The position numbers and the translations under genes were made by a program. From NCBI RefSeq assembly GCF_900187355.1, contig NZ_LT906451.1, positions 2,582,001 to 2,646,000 of the forward strand: a DNA stretch of 64,000 bases, written 5' to 3'. Source of the stretch: Legionella lansingensis. GTDB taxonomy: Bacteria > Pseudomonadota > Gammaproteobacteria > Legionellales > Legionellaceae. The stretch's first letter is position 1, and every line of letters starts with the position of its first letter. This document shows, one piece after another, positions 18,909 to 29,600 of this stretch. Below the pieces are notes generated by a model. That model did no database searches. It was not told the origin of the DNA and worked only from the letters and a program-made list of their open reading frames with translations.

Positions 18909-20329
18909 GCTGATTCTCGCACTGAGGACTGCATTAAATTAAGTGCCATTTGGCCGATATTACCGGCACCTTGCATCAAAATGACACTACCATCCGTCAC
19001 CAACTCATCCAATGTTTGCATCAGATTTTTATCATTCACTAATCTAGCATTCGGATGGTGCTGACTTATTTGCTGTAGCAAAAGCTCACTGCTCAACCCC
19101 GGAATTGCCGGCTCTCCAGCGGGGTATATATCCATTAAAAGCAACTCATCAGATAAACTTAAGGCACTAACAAATTGATCAAACAACGATTGGGTTCGGC
19201 TATAGCGATGTGGTTGGAAAACATGAATTAAACGTTTATCTGGCCACACACGCCGAAAAGCATCAATCGTTGATATGATTTCTTGTGGATGGTGACCATA
19301 GTCATCCACAATAATGGCAGAGCCTCGCTCAAAACGTCTTTCACCCAACATCTGAAAGCGCCTACCGACACCTTGGAATTTGAGTAAGCCATTGATAATA
19401 GCATCATCACTCACACCGAGTTCGCTAGCGATAGCAATTGCTGCCAACGCATTTAAAACATTATGGCGGCCGGGCCAGTTAAATTTAATGTTCAATGGGT
19501 TACAAGGCGCAGGTCTTTCAACCGTAAATTCGCTTAGCAAACCATTTTGTGTCCAGTTTAGTGCGCGATAATGGGCTTCTTCACAGAATCCATACGTTTT
19601 TGTAGGGCGTTGGACAGCAGGTAAAATGCGACGAACTTCCTCATCTTCAATACAAAGAACAGCTAAACCATAAAATGGTAGATGGTGCAGAAACTCAATA
19701 AATGTATTACGTAATTTATCAAAATTATCGTCGTAAGTTCCCATATGATCAGCATCAATATTAGTCACCACAGCCATCATGGGCTTTAAGAATAAAAATG
19801 AGGCATCACTTTCATCGGCTTCAGCCACAAAATAGGCAGATTTACCTAATTGAGCATTTGAGCCACAGCTGTTTAATTTACCACCAATCACAAAGCTGGG
19901 ATCCAATCCTCCTTCTGCTAGTAAACTGCTTACTAAGCTTGTTGTCGTGGTTTTCCCATGGGTACCAGCAATAGCGATGCCATAGCGAAACCGCATAAGC
20001 TCAGCCAACATCGCTGCTCGCGGGATAACAGGAATTAATTGCTCAAGAGCCGCGACAACCTCTGGATTGTTTGCATCAACAGCAGTCGAACGGACGACCA
20101 CGTCCGCCCCTCGAATATTTTCAACATGATGCCCAATATAGATTTTGATACCCAGGGATTGGAGTCGTTGCACTGTACGACTTTCACTTAGATCAGAACC
20201 AGTAATACGATAGCCTTCATTGTGCAAAACCTCAGCAATGCCACACATTCCAGCACCACCAATCCCAACAAAATGAATTTGTTCTACTCGCCCCATCCTT
20301 GGTGATAGAAACTGCCCTATGTTTTTCAC
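18905..20329 (-). CDS. murC: UDP-N-acetylmuramate--L-alanine ligase MurC
   Basis: It adds L-alanine to UDP-MurNAc with ATP. Visible are an N-terminal nucleotide-sugar binding motif HFVGIGGAGMCGIAEVL, the ATP loop IAGTHGKTTTTSLV near residue 120, the central Mur ligase motif DADHMGTYD, and the C-terminal DDYGHHPQEI. It has 474 residues. It lies only 15 bases downstream of ftsW; in most gammaproteobacterial clusters murG sits between these two genes, and here there is no room for it. Confidence 0.97.
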   Translation of the reverse strand: MKNIGQFLSPRMGRVEQIHFVGIGGAGMCGIAEVLHNEGYRITGSDLSESRTVQRLQSLGIKIYIGHHVENIRGADVVVRSTAVDANNPEVVAALEQLIPVIPRAAMLAELMRFRYGIAIAGTHGKTTTTSLVSSLLAEGGLDPSFVIGGKLNSCGSNAQLGKSAYFVAEADESDASFLFLKPMMAVVTNIDADHMGTYDDNFDKLRNTFIEFLHHLPFYGLAVLCIEDEEVRRILPAVQRPTKTYGFCEEAHYRALNWTQNGLLSEFTVERPAPCNPLNIKFNWPGRHNVLNALAAIAIASELGVSDDAIINGLLKFQGVGRRFQMLGERRFERGSAIIVDDYGHHPQEIISTIDAFRRVWPDKRLIHVFQPHRYSRTQSLFDQFVSALSLSDELLLMDIYPAGEPAIPGLSSELLLQQISQHHPNARLVNDKNLMQTLDELVTDGSVILMQGAGNIGQMALNLMQSSVRESA

Positions 20330-20344
20330 AAAATTCCCCTTTAT

Positions 20345-21529
20345 TTAAGAGGTTGGCGCTCTCAGTCCTAGAGACTGCCAACGATTTTCGTGATCAATAC
20401 GCAATAGAAGCGCGATCACCACACAATTCACTACCATACTGGCGCCACCGTAACTTAGCATGGGTAACGTCAATCCCTTCGTAGGTAGTAGTCCCGAATT
20501 CACACCCATATTAATAGCAGCCTGCAAACCTAACCAAAACGTTAAACCATAAGCTGTAAACGCAGCAAACAAACGTCCTTGGTTAAAAGCAGTAAAACCT
20601 ATTGTCATTCCTCTAACGACCAATATGGTATACAAGATTAATACCAAAAAAACGCCAACTAATCCCAATTCCTCAGCAAGCACAGCAAATAAAAAATCCG
20701 TATGAGCTTCTGGTAGATAAAATAATTTTTGAACACTATCCCCCAGTCCGACACCTAGCCACCCCCCACGACCAAAAGCGATGAGCGATTGCGTAAGTTG
20801 ATAGCCACTATTAAATTGATCTGCCCAAGGATTAAGAAAGGCTGTTAAACGAGCCACCCGGTAAGGAGAGGAAAAAGCAAGCACAACCAAACTAAACGTC
20901 ACAATGATCAATAGTCCAACATAATAACGTAGTTTAACTCCTGCCAAAAACAAAAGTGCCATCACCGTTCCAGAGATAACGACAGTAGCACCAAAATCAG
21001 GCTCCATAAGCAATAACACCGATACTAAACCCAAAACAATCATCGGCTTGATGAAGCTCAAAATACTCTGATGTATACTAGTATGTTGACGAACCAAATA
21101 ACCAGAAACATAAAAAATCATTATTAGCTTTGTTAATTCAGAAACTTGAATCCCAATGGGACCAAGCGCAAGCCAGCGCCGAGAACCATTAACGATGCGT
21201 CCAACACCTGGAATTAGGACAATTAATAACATAAGCAAACAAATTAGCAGTAAAGACACACTCAGTTTTTCCCAAAGACTACTGTCTATTCGCATCACAA
21301 CTAAGGCGACTAAAAGTCCGGCAATAAGATAACAAGCCTGTCTGATTAAAAAATGAAAAGGCTGATGGTAGTACTTTGTAGAAATCATGACTGAGCTTGA
21401 AGCAACCATCATTAAACCAAGAATCAATAGTCCCAATACAGCGCCCATCAGCCATTTATCATAAAGGGCGATTGGTTTACTGGTCGGTTTCCCACGCAAA
21501 TTGTAATGTCGAGGCTGCATAGTGCTCAC
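20345..21529 (-). CDS. ftsW: Lipid II polymerase / division protein FtsW
   Basis: This SEDS-family glycosyltransferase works with FtsI in septal peptidoglycan synthesis. It has about ten hydrophobic segments. Conserved pieces include the loop with LNPWADQFNSGYQLTQSLIA, the LPEAHTDFLFAVLAEELGL segment and the C-terminal PTKGLTLPMLSYGG. The first codon is GTG at 21529, overlapping the murD stop as GTGA; an ATG at 21520 is an alternative start. It has 394 residues. Confidence 0.96.
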   Translation of the reverse strand: MSTMQPRHYNLRGKPTSKPIALYDKWLMGAVLGLLILGLMMVASSSVMISTKYYHQPFHFLIRQACYLIAGLLVALVVMRIDSSLWEKLSVSLLLICLLMLLIVLIPGVGRIVNGSRRWLALGPIGIQVSELTKLIMIFYVSGYLVRQHTSIHQSILSFIKPMIVLGLVSVLLLMEPDFGATVVISGTVMALLFLAGVKLRYYVGLLIIVTFSLVVLAFSSPYRVARLTAFLNPWADQFNSGYQLTQSLIAFGRGGWLGVGLGDSVQKLFYLPEAHTDFLFAVLAEELGLVGVFLVLILYTILVVRGMTIGFTAFNQGRLFAAFTAYGLTFWLGLQAAINMGVNSGLLPTKGLTLPMLSYGGASMVVNCVVIALLLRIDHENRWQSLGLRAPTS

Positions 21530-22866
21530 AAGTTACCCACCAAATGGCTAAATGCTTCACCACGATGATTAAAATCACGAAACATATCAAAACTTGCACA
21601 GGCAGGAGACAACAATACGACATCACCTGGTTTTGCTTGTTGTTTAGCAAGTGTCACTGCACCATCCAAGGAAGACGCGCGTAACACAGGCACCACATCA
21701 TCAAGTGCGTTGGCAATTTTATCTGCATCTTCGCCAATCAAAACCACCGTACGCACATAATCGGTAACAGGTGTACGCAAAGGCGTAAAATCGGCGCCTT
21801 TCCCTTGGCCACCAGCAATTAATACGATCTTCCCTTGCATGGAACCTCCTATTCCAGAAATGGCAGAAATAGTTGCTCCAATGTTCGTTCCCTTAGAGTC
21901 ATTGATCCAATCAACATTATCAAGTGTTCTCACCCACTGACAACGATGCGGCAGACCACTGAAGGACTGTAAAACACTGACAATATACTGCCTATCAATT
22001 CCTGCAGCTGATGCTAATGCACAAGCTGCCAATGCATTTTGCCAATTGTGTTTACCCTTAATATGGAGCTTATCTACCTCTAAAAAGCAATCCTCTCCTC
22101 GAGCAAGATAATTAATGCCATTTTGTTCAACAATGCCCCAATTATTGGATTGGGGACTATTCAAACCATAATTAAATCTATTCGCTTGCTGATACGCAGG
22201 TAAGGGTTGTGTTAGTTCATCATCACGGTTGTATAAAAGGAAAGCAGCATTGCGATAAATACGTTGTTTAGATTGCGTATACGCTTCAAGCGTATGGTGT
22301 CTATCCAAATGGTCAGGAGTGACATTTAAAATCGTTGCAGCTACTGGTTTAAGCGAATGTGTTAAGTCCAATTGAAAGCTGGATAACTCCAAAACCCACA
22401 TGTCATATTGTTGCGCATCATCTAATAAATCCAGCACTGGCAAACCAATATTCCCGGCTACAGCAACTGTTAATCCCGCTGCTTTAGCCATTTCACCGAC
22501 TAAAGTGGTTACAGTCGACTTGCCATTGGTTCCAGTAATAGCAATGACAGGTGCGTGAATTTCCCGAGCCAAACACTCAATATCTCCGAACACCGGGATA
22601 TTTAATCGAAAAGCTTCTTGCAAAAAAGGCTCATCCAGAGATATACCTGGACTGGCAATAATACCCTCTAACTGCTTATAAATTGCTGTGGGCAATTCCC
22701 CTAGAAAAACATCCACTCCAGGAAATTCAGCATTAAATGCAGCCAGCCCCTCAACATTCTTGCGAGTATCAAAAACCACAAACGGTTGATTACGCCGACT
22801 CAGAAAGCCTGCGATTGAATGCCCTGTTTTGCCTAATCCTGCGACTAGATAGAGTGGTTGGTTCAT
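21526..22866 (-). CDS. murD: UDP-N-acetylmuramoylalanine--D-glutamate ligase MurD
   Basis: It adds D-glutamate to UDP-MurNAc-L-Ala. The N-terminal domain begins YLVAGLGKTGHSIAGFL; the ATP loop is AITGTNGKSTVTTLVGEM near residue 115; the Mur ligase segment LDRHHTLEAY and the C-terminal LIAGGQGKGADF and SPACASFDMF follow. It has 446 residues. It starts 10 bases after mraY and overlaps ftsW by four bases. Confidence 0.97.
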   Translation of the reverse strand: MNQPLYLVAGLGKTGHSIAGFLSRRNQPFVVFDTRKNVEGLAAFNAEFPGVDVFLGELPTAIYKQLEGIIASPGISLDEPFLQEAFRLNIPVFGDIECLAREIHAPVIAITGTNGKSTVTTLVGEMAKAAGLTVAVAGNIGLPVLDLLDDAQQYDMWVLELSSFQLDLTHSLKPVAATILNVTPDHLDRHHTLEAYTQSKQRIYRNAAFLLYNRDDELTQPLPAYQQANRFNYGLNSPQSNNWGIVEQNGINYLARGEDCFLEVDKLHIKGKHNWQNALAACALASAAGIDRQYIVSVLQSFSGLPHRCQWVRTLDNVDWINDSKGTNIGATISAISGIGGSMQGKIVLIAGGQGKGADFTPLRTPVTDYVRTVVLIGEDADKIANALDDVVPVLRASSLDGAVTLAKQQAKPGDVVLLSPACASFDMFRDFNHRGEAFSHLVGNL

Positions 22867-22875
22867 GATTATGCC

Positions 22876-23961
22876 CTACCGTAATTTTAAGGTTGCCAAA
22901 CCGCAAAGCACAAAAACGACAGTCATGATCCAAAAACGAACAATAACTTTAGGTTCAGACCATCCTTTCAATTCAAAATGATGATGCAATGGCGCCATAC
23001 GGAATAAGCGCTTACCGCCGGTGTATTTGAAATAACCAACTTGCAAAATTACAGATATTGTCTCAAGAACAAATAAGCCGCCCATGATTAGCAGGACCAA
23101 TTCTTGTCTAACGATTACAGCAACCATTCCCAAGGCAGCGCCTAGTGCTAGAGACCCTACATCTCCCATAAATACCTGGGCGGGATAACTGTTATACCAG
23201 AGAAAGCCGAGGCCAGCACCGACAATCGCTGAACAAAAGATCGTTAACTCTCCTATGTTCGGTACAAAGGGGATTGCCAGATAATGCGCATGGAGGGCAT
23301 TAGAACTCGCATAGGCGAATATCCCTAATGCTCCAGCAACCATAACAATTGGCATGATGGCTAAACCATCTAAACCATCGGTAAGATTAACCGCATTACT
23401 ACTACCCACAATAACGAAATAAGCCAATATGGGAAAGAAAGGACCAAGGTTAATCAGCAGGTCCTTAAAAAACGGCACTGTTAACTGTGTCTGCACAGGA
23501 ATTTCTGCCGTATGATAGAGAAAAAGCACTGCTGCAAAAGCAATCACTGACTGCCAAAAAAACTTCCAGCGTCCAGGTAAGCCTTTACTATTTTTACGCA
23601 CCAGTTTGCGATAATCATCAATCCAACCAACTAAGCCAAACCCTGTGGTTACCAACAACACCAACCATAAAGCAGGTTGTCGTAGATCACCCCATAGCAA
23701 GCAACTTACAATGATAGCCAGTAGGATCAAGACACCTCCCATTGTTGGTGTGCCCGCCTTTGATAAATGCGTTTTTGGTCCGTCATCACGTACCATTTGA
23801 CCAATTTGCAGGCTTCGTAACCAGCGGATCATCATAGGACCACAAAAAAGGCCCACAAGCAGCGCAGTTAAAGAGGCCAGGATAGAACGAAATGTTAGAT
23901 ATTGAAAAACTCTAAACGCATGATACTGTCCTTGTAGTAACTGCGTTAACCAGTAAAGCAT
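22876..23961 (-). CDS. mraY: Phospho-N-acetylmuramoyl-pentapeptide transferase MraY
   Basis: It transfers phospho-MurNAc-pentapeptide to undecaprenyl phosphate, making lipid I at the inner membrane. The 361-residue polytopic protein shows [25 protein letters not shown] with catalytic acidic residues, [10 protein letters not shown], and [13 protein letters not shown] near the C-terminus. It lies 112 bases after murF, a wider gap than elsewhere in the cluster. Confidence 0.97.
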   Translation of the reverse strand: MLYWLTQLLQGQYHAFRVFQYLTFRSILASLTALLVGLFCGPMMIRWLRSLQIGQMVRDDGPKTHLSKAGTPTMGGVLILLAIIVSCLLWGDLRQPALWLVLLVTTGFGLVGWIDDYRKLVRKNSKGLPGRWKFFWQSVIAFAAVLFLYHTAEIPVQTQLTVPFFKDLLINLGPFFPILAYFVIVGSSNAVNLTDGLDGLAIMPIVMVAGALGIFAYASSNALHAHYLAIPFVPNIGELTIFCSAIVGAGLGFLWYNSYPAQVFMGDVGSLALGAALGMVAVIVRQELVLLIMGGLFVLETISVILQVGYFKYTGGKRLFRMAPLHHHFELKGWSEPKVIVRFWIMTVVFVLCGLATLKLR

Positions 23962-24073
23962 CTTTTATACCTCATTCATGTTAGGAGCACACCCAAAATA
24001 AAATTGCCTGGGATAAATAACGCAATTCTCAGGCCGCGCAAAAAGTTGCCAAGCATACCATATTCTGGGTGAT

Positions 24074-25402
24074 TCAACCCACCAGTTGACGCACAATTTT
24101 TTCCATTGCCGCAGAACGCGACCCTTTTATTAAAACCGTTGTATTCTCATCAAGTTTACTGAGCAAATCTTGGGCCAAGTCTTCCTGGCTTTTGTAATGT
24201 TTTGCACTGGACCCAAAAGCTTTACTGGTATGTATACTATGAACGCCACACGTCAACAATAAGTCAATGCCCTGACGTTGAGCAGCATGACCTACCTCTT
24301 CGTGATGTTGTTGCGTCCAATCACCAAGCTCCCCCATGTCTCCCAACACTAGAATTCGTCGACCTTGGCGCTTAGCAAGAACAGCAACTGCAGCTAATAC
24401 GGAACGTAAATTCGCATTGTAAGTATCATCAATCACCAGAGATTGATTTTTGCCCTTTAACAAAGTCATACGGCCAGGAACACCACGGAAATGGCTTAAT
24501 CCTTGCGTAATATCAGCTAAAGGGATACCAACAGCATAACAGCAACAAGCAGCAGCTAGAGCATTACGCACAGTATGTTCGCCAGGGACGTGTAGAGTTA
24601 TTTGTGCATGGCCTGTCGGCAAGACAAGTTCAAATTTGGCACAACCATCCTCATTATAAGAGATGTTGCGTGCATAAACGTCCACAGGTTTCGTTAAAGA
24701 GAAACGCAAAACCTTTTTGCCTGTTAATTTAGCATCCCAGAAGTGCGCATAGTCATCGTCATCATTAACGACAGCAGTACCATTAGCATTAAGCGATTGA
24801 TATATTTCGCCTTTGGTATTTGCAACACCATCAATAGAACCAAATTCACCAATATGCGCTGGTGCGATGTTATTAATCAAGGCTACGTGAGGGCGCACAA
24901 TCGCTGCTGTATAAGCAATTTCTCCTACATGATTAGCCCCTAATTCGAAAACTGCATAACGATGTTGCGCATTTAATTGCAGCACACTTAAGGGAGCGCC
25001 AATATGATTGTTTAAATTTCCGGGTGTGGCGAGTGAGGGTTTAGGTAAAATAGCAGCAATCATTTCCTTCACAGTGGTCTTGCCATTACTCCCTGTTAAG
25101 GCAATGATGGGACAGTGGATGGTTTCGCGGTGGCCGATGGCAATTTTTGCCAGGGCTTGCAAGGTATCAGCCACTACGAACTGCGGAACAGCCACCTTTT
25201 TATTTGCTCGACTGCATACTACCGCGATGGCACCCTTGGCTACCGCTTCTTCAATGAAATCATGACCATCAAAACGCTCTCCCTTTATCGCAACAAATAA
25301 ATTTCCGGGCTTAAGTTGACGACTATCAATACAAACGCCTGTAATCAGATCGTTTTGAGAGCAAGTAACGCCCAACAATTCCGCAAGGTGATTTAGGTTC
25401 AT
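24074..25402 (-). CDS. murF: UDP-MurNAc-tripeptide--D-alanyl-D-alanine ligase MurF
   Basis: It attaches D-Ala-D-Ala to the UDP-MurNAc tripeptide. The ATP loop IALTGSNGKTTVKEMIAAIL lies near residue 105, FELGANHVGEIAYTA near 155, and VIDDTYNANLRSV near 320. It has 442 residues. It is the first gene of the dcw run here; murE, ftsI, ftsL and rsmH, which usually precede it, are absent and instead yggU, zipA and smc lie upstream. Confidence 0.96.
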   Translation of the reverse strand: MNLNHLAELLGVTCSQNDLITGVCIDSRQLKPGNLFVAIKGERFDGHDFIEEAVAKGAIAVVCSRANKKVAVPQFVVADTLQALAKIAIGHRETIHCPIIALTGSNGKTTVKEMIAAILPKPSLATPGNLNNHIGAPLSVLQLNAQHRYAVFELGANHVGEIAYTAAIVRPHVALINNIAPAHIGEFGSIDGVANTKGEIYQSLNANGTAVVNDDDDYAHFWDAKLTGKKVLRFSLTKPVDVYARNISYNEDGCAKFELVLPTGHAQITLHVPGEHTVRNALAAACCCYAVGIPLADITQGLSHFRGVPGRMTLLKGKNQSLVIDDTYNANLRSVLAAVAVLAKRQGRRILVLGDMGELGDWTQQHHEEVGHAAQRQGIDLLLTCGVHSIHTSKAFGSSAKHYKSQEDLAQDLLSKLDENTTVLIKGSRSAAMEKIVRQLVG

Positions 25403-25493
25403 AGTGCTTTAGTGTGGCTAAAAGGCTTAGTGTACTGATTATTGCCTTAACTCACCAGTAAGTGGAGTAATTTTGTACATTATTATTCTTGTG

Positions 25494-25532
25494 GTAACCC
25501 CGGATGTTCGCTAATGCGACCATCCAGGCTAC
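25494..25532. repeat. Small palindromic intergenic element between yggU and murF
   Basis: GTAACCCCGGATG at the left pairs imperfectly with CATCCAGGCTAC at the right around TTCGCTAATGCGAC. The whole reads as a 39-base hairpin in the 138-base gap before murF. The shape resembles dispersed repeat remnants. It could pause transcription between the yggU and murF transcripts. Confidence 0.45.
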
Positions 25533-25540
25533 CGATGTTT

Positions 25541-25867
25541 TCATGTTTTATAGTTAATTTGTTTAACTTTAAAAAGCAAGTGTACTAACCTTTCCTGCTC
25601 TGCGTCATTACTATCGATACCAAGCAGCTTTGTACGAGAAGTAGCACCACGCAAGATGCTCATTTGCTTTTGCGTAACCTTAAGGTATTTAGACAAATAT
25701 TGAATGAGCATTTTGTTGGCTTTACCGTCCTCAGGCCTAGCTTGCAAGCTAATTTGCAAGCCCCCTGAGGAATCGAGAGAAATCTTGTTTTCTTTGGCGC
25801 CCGGTTTGATTTTCACTTCAAGCTGAAGTTGCCTAGGCGCACGTTTAAGCCAGGATGGGCAACTCAT
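25541..25867 (-). CDS. DUF167 / YggU family protein
   Basis: This 108-residue protein has the YggU core QLEVKIKPGAKENKI and QISLQARPEDGKANKMLIQYLSKYL, a compact fold of unknown biochemical role. The conserved PxDGKAN-type patch is present (PEDGKAN). It starts inside the end of zipA (23-base overlap), so the two are probably translationally linked. Confidence 0.88.
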   Translation of the reverse strand: MSCPSWLKRAPRQLQLEVKIKPGAKENKISLDSSGGLQISLQARPEDGKANKMLIQYLSKYLKVTQKQMSILRGATSRTKLLGIDSNDAEQERLVHLLFKVKQINYKT

Positions 25868-26573
25868 AAGTCTCAGGAATATTTAACATACGATGATAAC
25901 GTGCAAGACTTACCTCGGTTAGTGGCTGTCGTTGATCATCGAGCAAATAAGTATCTAATCCATCAGCAAGTTGCTTGGCCGTTTCATGCATAATCGTAAG
26001 GCGTTCAGCATCGATCGTTGGATTACCTGAAGATTGCATAAATAGGCAAAGACCTCTAGCACTAAAAGCCCCAATATTTTGTAAATCAAAGACCCCACTT
26101 GCTGTAGCTGCAGCCAAACTGCAAAGCACCGGACCTTGGCCATTAGGATACTGGTGGCGATGAAAAAGATGGCCTTCTCCAAAACGCAAACCAGCTGCCA
26201 AGACAGTTTGTAATAATTCATAACCTGCAAGTTGACGATTTTCCTTCGCGAGCAGAAACATCACCACTGATTGACCAGCATCACTGGTTTGGAATCCTAA
26301 GTGTTGCTTCTGCGGTTCCTCACCTCTCGGTGCTTTTGTCGTAACGTTTTGTATTAATGGAGCCTCCTGCTGATGTTCCTCATCGGGTAAATCATGACTA
26401 ACTTTACGCACTGCTATAATGTCATCAAAATTTTTATTTTCCACTTGCCCCAGTGAGGGTTGATAGCTGATAGGGTTTAAGCTTTGACGCCTTGCTCTCA
26501 TCAACCGCCCTATAGCAATAATAACTCCAATGAGTAACAGAACATTAAGGATAAGACTCCAATTTGCCTGCAT
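25845..26573 (-). CDS. zipA: Cell division protein ZipA
   Basis: ZipA anchors FtsZ to the inner membrane. The 242-residue protein has an N-terminal membrane segment (about residues 6-22) followed by basic residues RLMRARRQS, a polar linker (about 35-95) and the C-terminal FtsZ-binding domain (VVMFLLAKENRQLAGYELLQ, then SGNPTIDAERLTIMHETAKQ). The linker is shorter than in E. coli. It lies between smc and yggU, the usual place in Legionella-type and Pseudomonas-type genomes. Confidence 0.92.
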   Translation of the reverse strand: MQANWSLILNVLLLIGVIIAIGRLMRARRQSLNPISYQPSLGQVENKNFDDIIAVRKVSHDLPDEEHQQEAPLIQNVTTKAPRGEEPQKQHLGFQTSDAGQSVVMFLLAKENRQLAGYELLQTVLAAGLRFGEGHLFHRHQYPNGQGPVLCSLAAATASGVFDLQNIGAFSARGLCLFMQSSGNPTIDAERLTIMHETAKQLADGLDTYLLDDQRQPLTEVSLARYHRMLNIPETYELPILA

Positions 26574-26604
26574 GTTTAACTCCTCTATTAAAGAGCTCTA
26601 AAAC

Positions 26605-29600
26605 TTAAGATGAGCTCATAGACAAGGCTTGTTCTACATCGACTGCAACGATGCGCGAGACCCCAGGTTCACGCATCGTTACCCCAATCAAGTGGTCTGC
26701 CAATTCCATGGTTATTTTATTGTGAGTAATAATCAGGAATTGTACGAATTGTGACATCTCTTTTACTAAACTACAAAACCGTCCAACATTAACATCGTCC
26801 AGTGGCGCATCTACCTCATCCAACATACAAAATGGTGAGGGGTTCAATTGGAAAATTGCAAACACCAAAGCGACCGCGGTCATAGCTTTTTCTCCACCAG
26901 AAAGCAAGTGGATGGTGCTATTTCGTTTCCCTGGAGGCTGGGCCATCACCAAAATGCCAGCTTCTAACAGATTATCACAAGTCAACTCCAATATGGCACG
27001 TCCGCCACCAAAAAGACGTGGGAAGAGAGCTTGAAAAGCGGTATTCACTTCATCAAACGTATTTTGCAGTCGCTGTTGTGTCTCTCTGTCCATCTTTGCG
27101 ATTGCCGCATCCAGGGTGGCTAGGGCTTCGCTAAGATCCTGATATTGTTCATCCAAATGTTGTTTACGTTGTCGCTCGCTGTCATATTCTTCAATCGCTG
27201 CCAAGTTAATTGCACCTAAGCGTCTAATTTTTTCGCCAATCTCCTCTAAAGATTGTTCCCGCGCTGCCTGAGTCATTGTTGTCTGCAGATTATTTAATAG
27301 GTTATCCAGACTAACACCAAGCTCTGTCAAAGCTTCGATGACCCCGGAGGCTCTGACAGCAAGCGCTTGCTCCTGCATTTGTGCTTGTTGAATTTTTTCC
27401 TGCAAAAGCTGTGCATTTTTCTCTTCTGTGCGTACAAGAGCTTCAAATTCTTCTGATTGCTGAGTTAAAACCTGTAAATTATCCCGAGCATGGTTAAGGT
27501 GGGCATCCAATTCCTGATGTTTAAGAATTTTCTCATTGAGATCGCTGGTTAGTGTTTCCTCTGGAAGTTCAAGTTCCAGAAGACGAACAGATAGTTTTTC
27601 CATTCGCTCCTTAAAGGTTTCGAGACGCAACTGCTCGCGTTTAATGTTCTCTTCCAATTGCTGAGTTTTAAACTGTTCGCGATCATAAGCCAACTGTGCC
27701 TGACTCAGGAGTGATTTCACTTGCTCGAGAGCCTGCTGATGCTTTAGCAAGATTTCTTGCCAGCTGGTTTTTTGTTCAAGCAACTGCTTGCGCTCTGTTT
27801 CATATTGCTGCCCCTCATTCCGCGCAACATGCAACAATCGTTCGCAGTTTTCCTGCTCTTGCCCAAGCTCCTCCAAATAGCCTAAACATTCTTCATTTTC
27901 CTGAGCCAAGAGATTTTTCCTCATCTCTGCTTGCTGCAACACCCTTTCTTTATGAGTGATTTCCACTTCACTCATTCTGTATTCTTCATGGGTTTTTGCT
28001 AAAGCTTGTTTTGCTACCTCTAAACGTTGTTCTGCTGCCTTAAATTGCTGATGGTATTGCTCTCGCGTGATTTTTAGCTTAGACAACTCAGTTTTCGCTG
28101 CAACCAGCGCCTCATTTAAATGAGTCAATTCCTCTTGGCGAGACAGCAATCCATGTTGGTCATTAGAAAATGTTTTGGCAATTTTAACCCAGCCTTTGGC
28201 TAGCCAATAACCGTCAGCTGTGATAATCGATTCTGCGTCATCTAAGTGAGGGAGCAAAGACAACGCTTCATCCACATCATTGGCCGTATAAACGTTATCC
28301 AGGTTATGTAGCCAGCTCGGGTGAATACCCGCTATCTTGTCTATAAGACGAGAATAATTAGACGTTGTATTCTTTGATTGCGCTGATGTAAGGAAGTAAG
28401 CTCTATTTGTTTCTATCTCTCTAAGTTTTGGCCATAGATCATTTAAATTTTCACAAACTGTAGCTTGTAGAGCCTCCCCTAAGACAACTTCACAAGCATG
28501 TTGCCATTCTTTTTCAACGCTTATTACTTCAACCAGCCGAGGTTTTCCATGCCAAGAGTCAAGCGGGGTCTCTCGTGTATGACCCAAAGCGGTTTGCTGT
28601 GCTGCATGGATTGCTGCTTGCTTCGTACTTAGATCATGCAGATTATCCTGACAATGACGAACCTGCTCTTCAATTTCAGCTATTTTTTGACGATATGCTG
28701 CAATTTCTAAATTAACTTGTTGATGAATTTGCTCGTCTTCTTGGAGTTGTTTCACCAGCAAAGAACTGGATGTTTTTTGCTCGGCAAGTGCTTGTGTCAG
28801 ATGTTCTAACTCACTAGAATGTTGCTCTTCTGCAATTTTTTCCAACCGAGTTAGCAATTGTTGACGGCGTTGATTTAAATGTTGCAAACGTACTTCTTCG
28901 ATCTGAGTATTACGCAGAGCTTTATTGAGTAGACTCTCAATCTCATGGATTTTTGCATCCCAAGCAGCCTGTTCTTTTTGCGTGCTCTGGAGTGTTTTTT
29001 CCTTAAGAGAATACTCCTGTTGTAATTGCTGCAGATTGTCTTGCAGTTCTGCAAGCCGCTTCTCGCTGATTTGTATTAACTCGCTGTCTTGTTGAATTTG
29101 ATTGTTTGTTACTTGCCAATCGCTTTGAACTTGCTGCTGATCTTGCTTTAGAAGCTTCCTTTCTCGTTGGTTTTGTTGAATAGAATCTTCCAGTCGCGCA
29201 ATTTCTGTGGCCAATTGATAGAAATTCGTCTGAATTTGCTGAAAAATTTCATTGTCATTATGCAGTTTTTCACGAAAAACTGTGCTTTGTTTAAACGCTT
29301 CTGCGGCCTTTGCCTGGTGCTTTTCGTACTCAGCAAAAAGAGTTTTGATATCATTTTGCTTTGCAGTCTGCTCAGTCCTCAACGCTTTCCATTTTAGTGC
29401 CAAAATCTCAGCCTTGCATAAACGTTCTTCAGCCTTTAGCCTTTTAAATTGTTGGGCAGCTTTGGCTTGGCGCTCAAGCCGTTGCAATTGTTTATCTAAC
29501 TCATCACGAATATCCGTCACACGTGCTAAATTTTCACGAGTGTGTTCAATACGAACAAGCGTTTCGCGGCGTCGCTCTTTATATTTAGAGATACCTGCAG

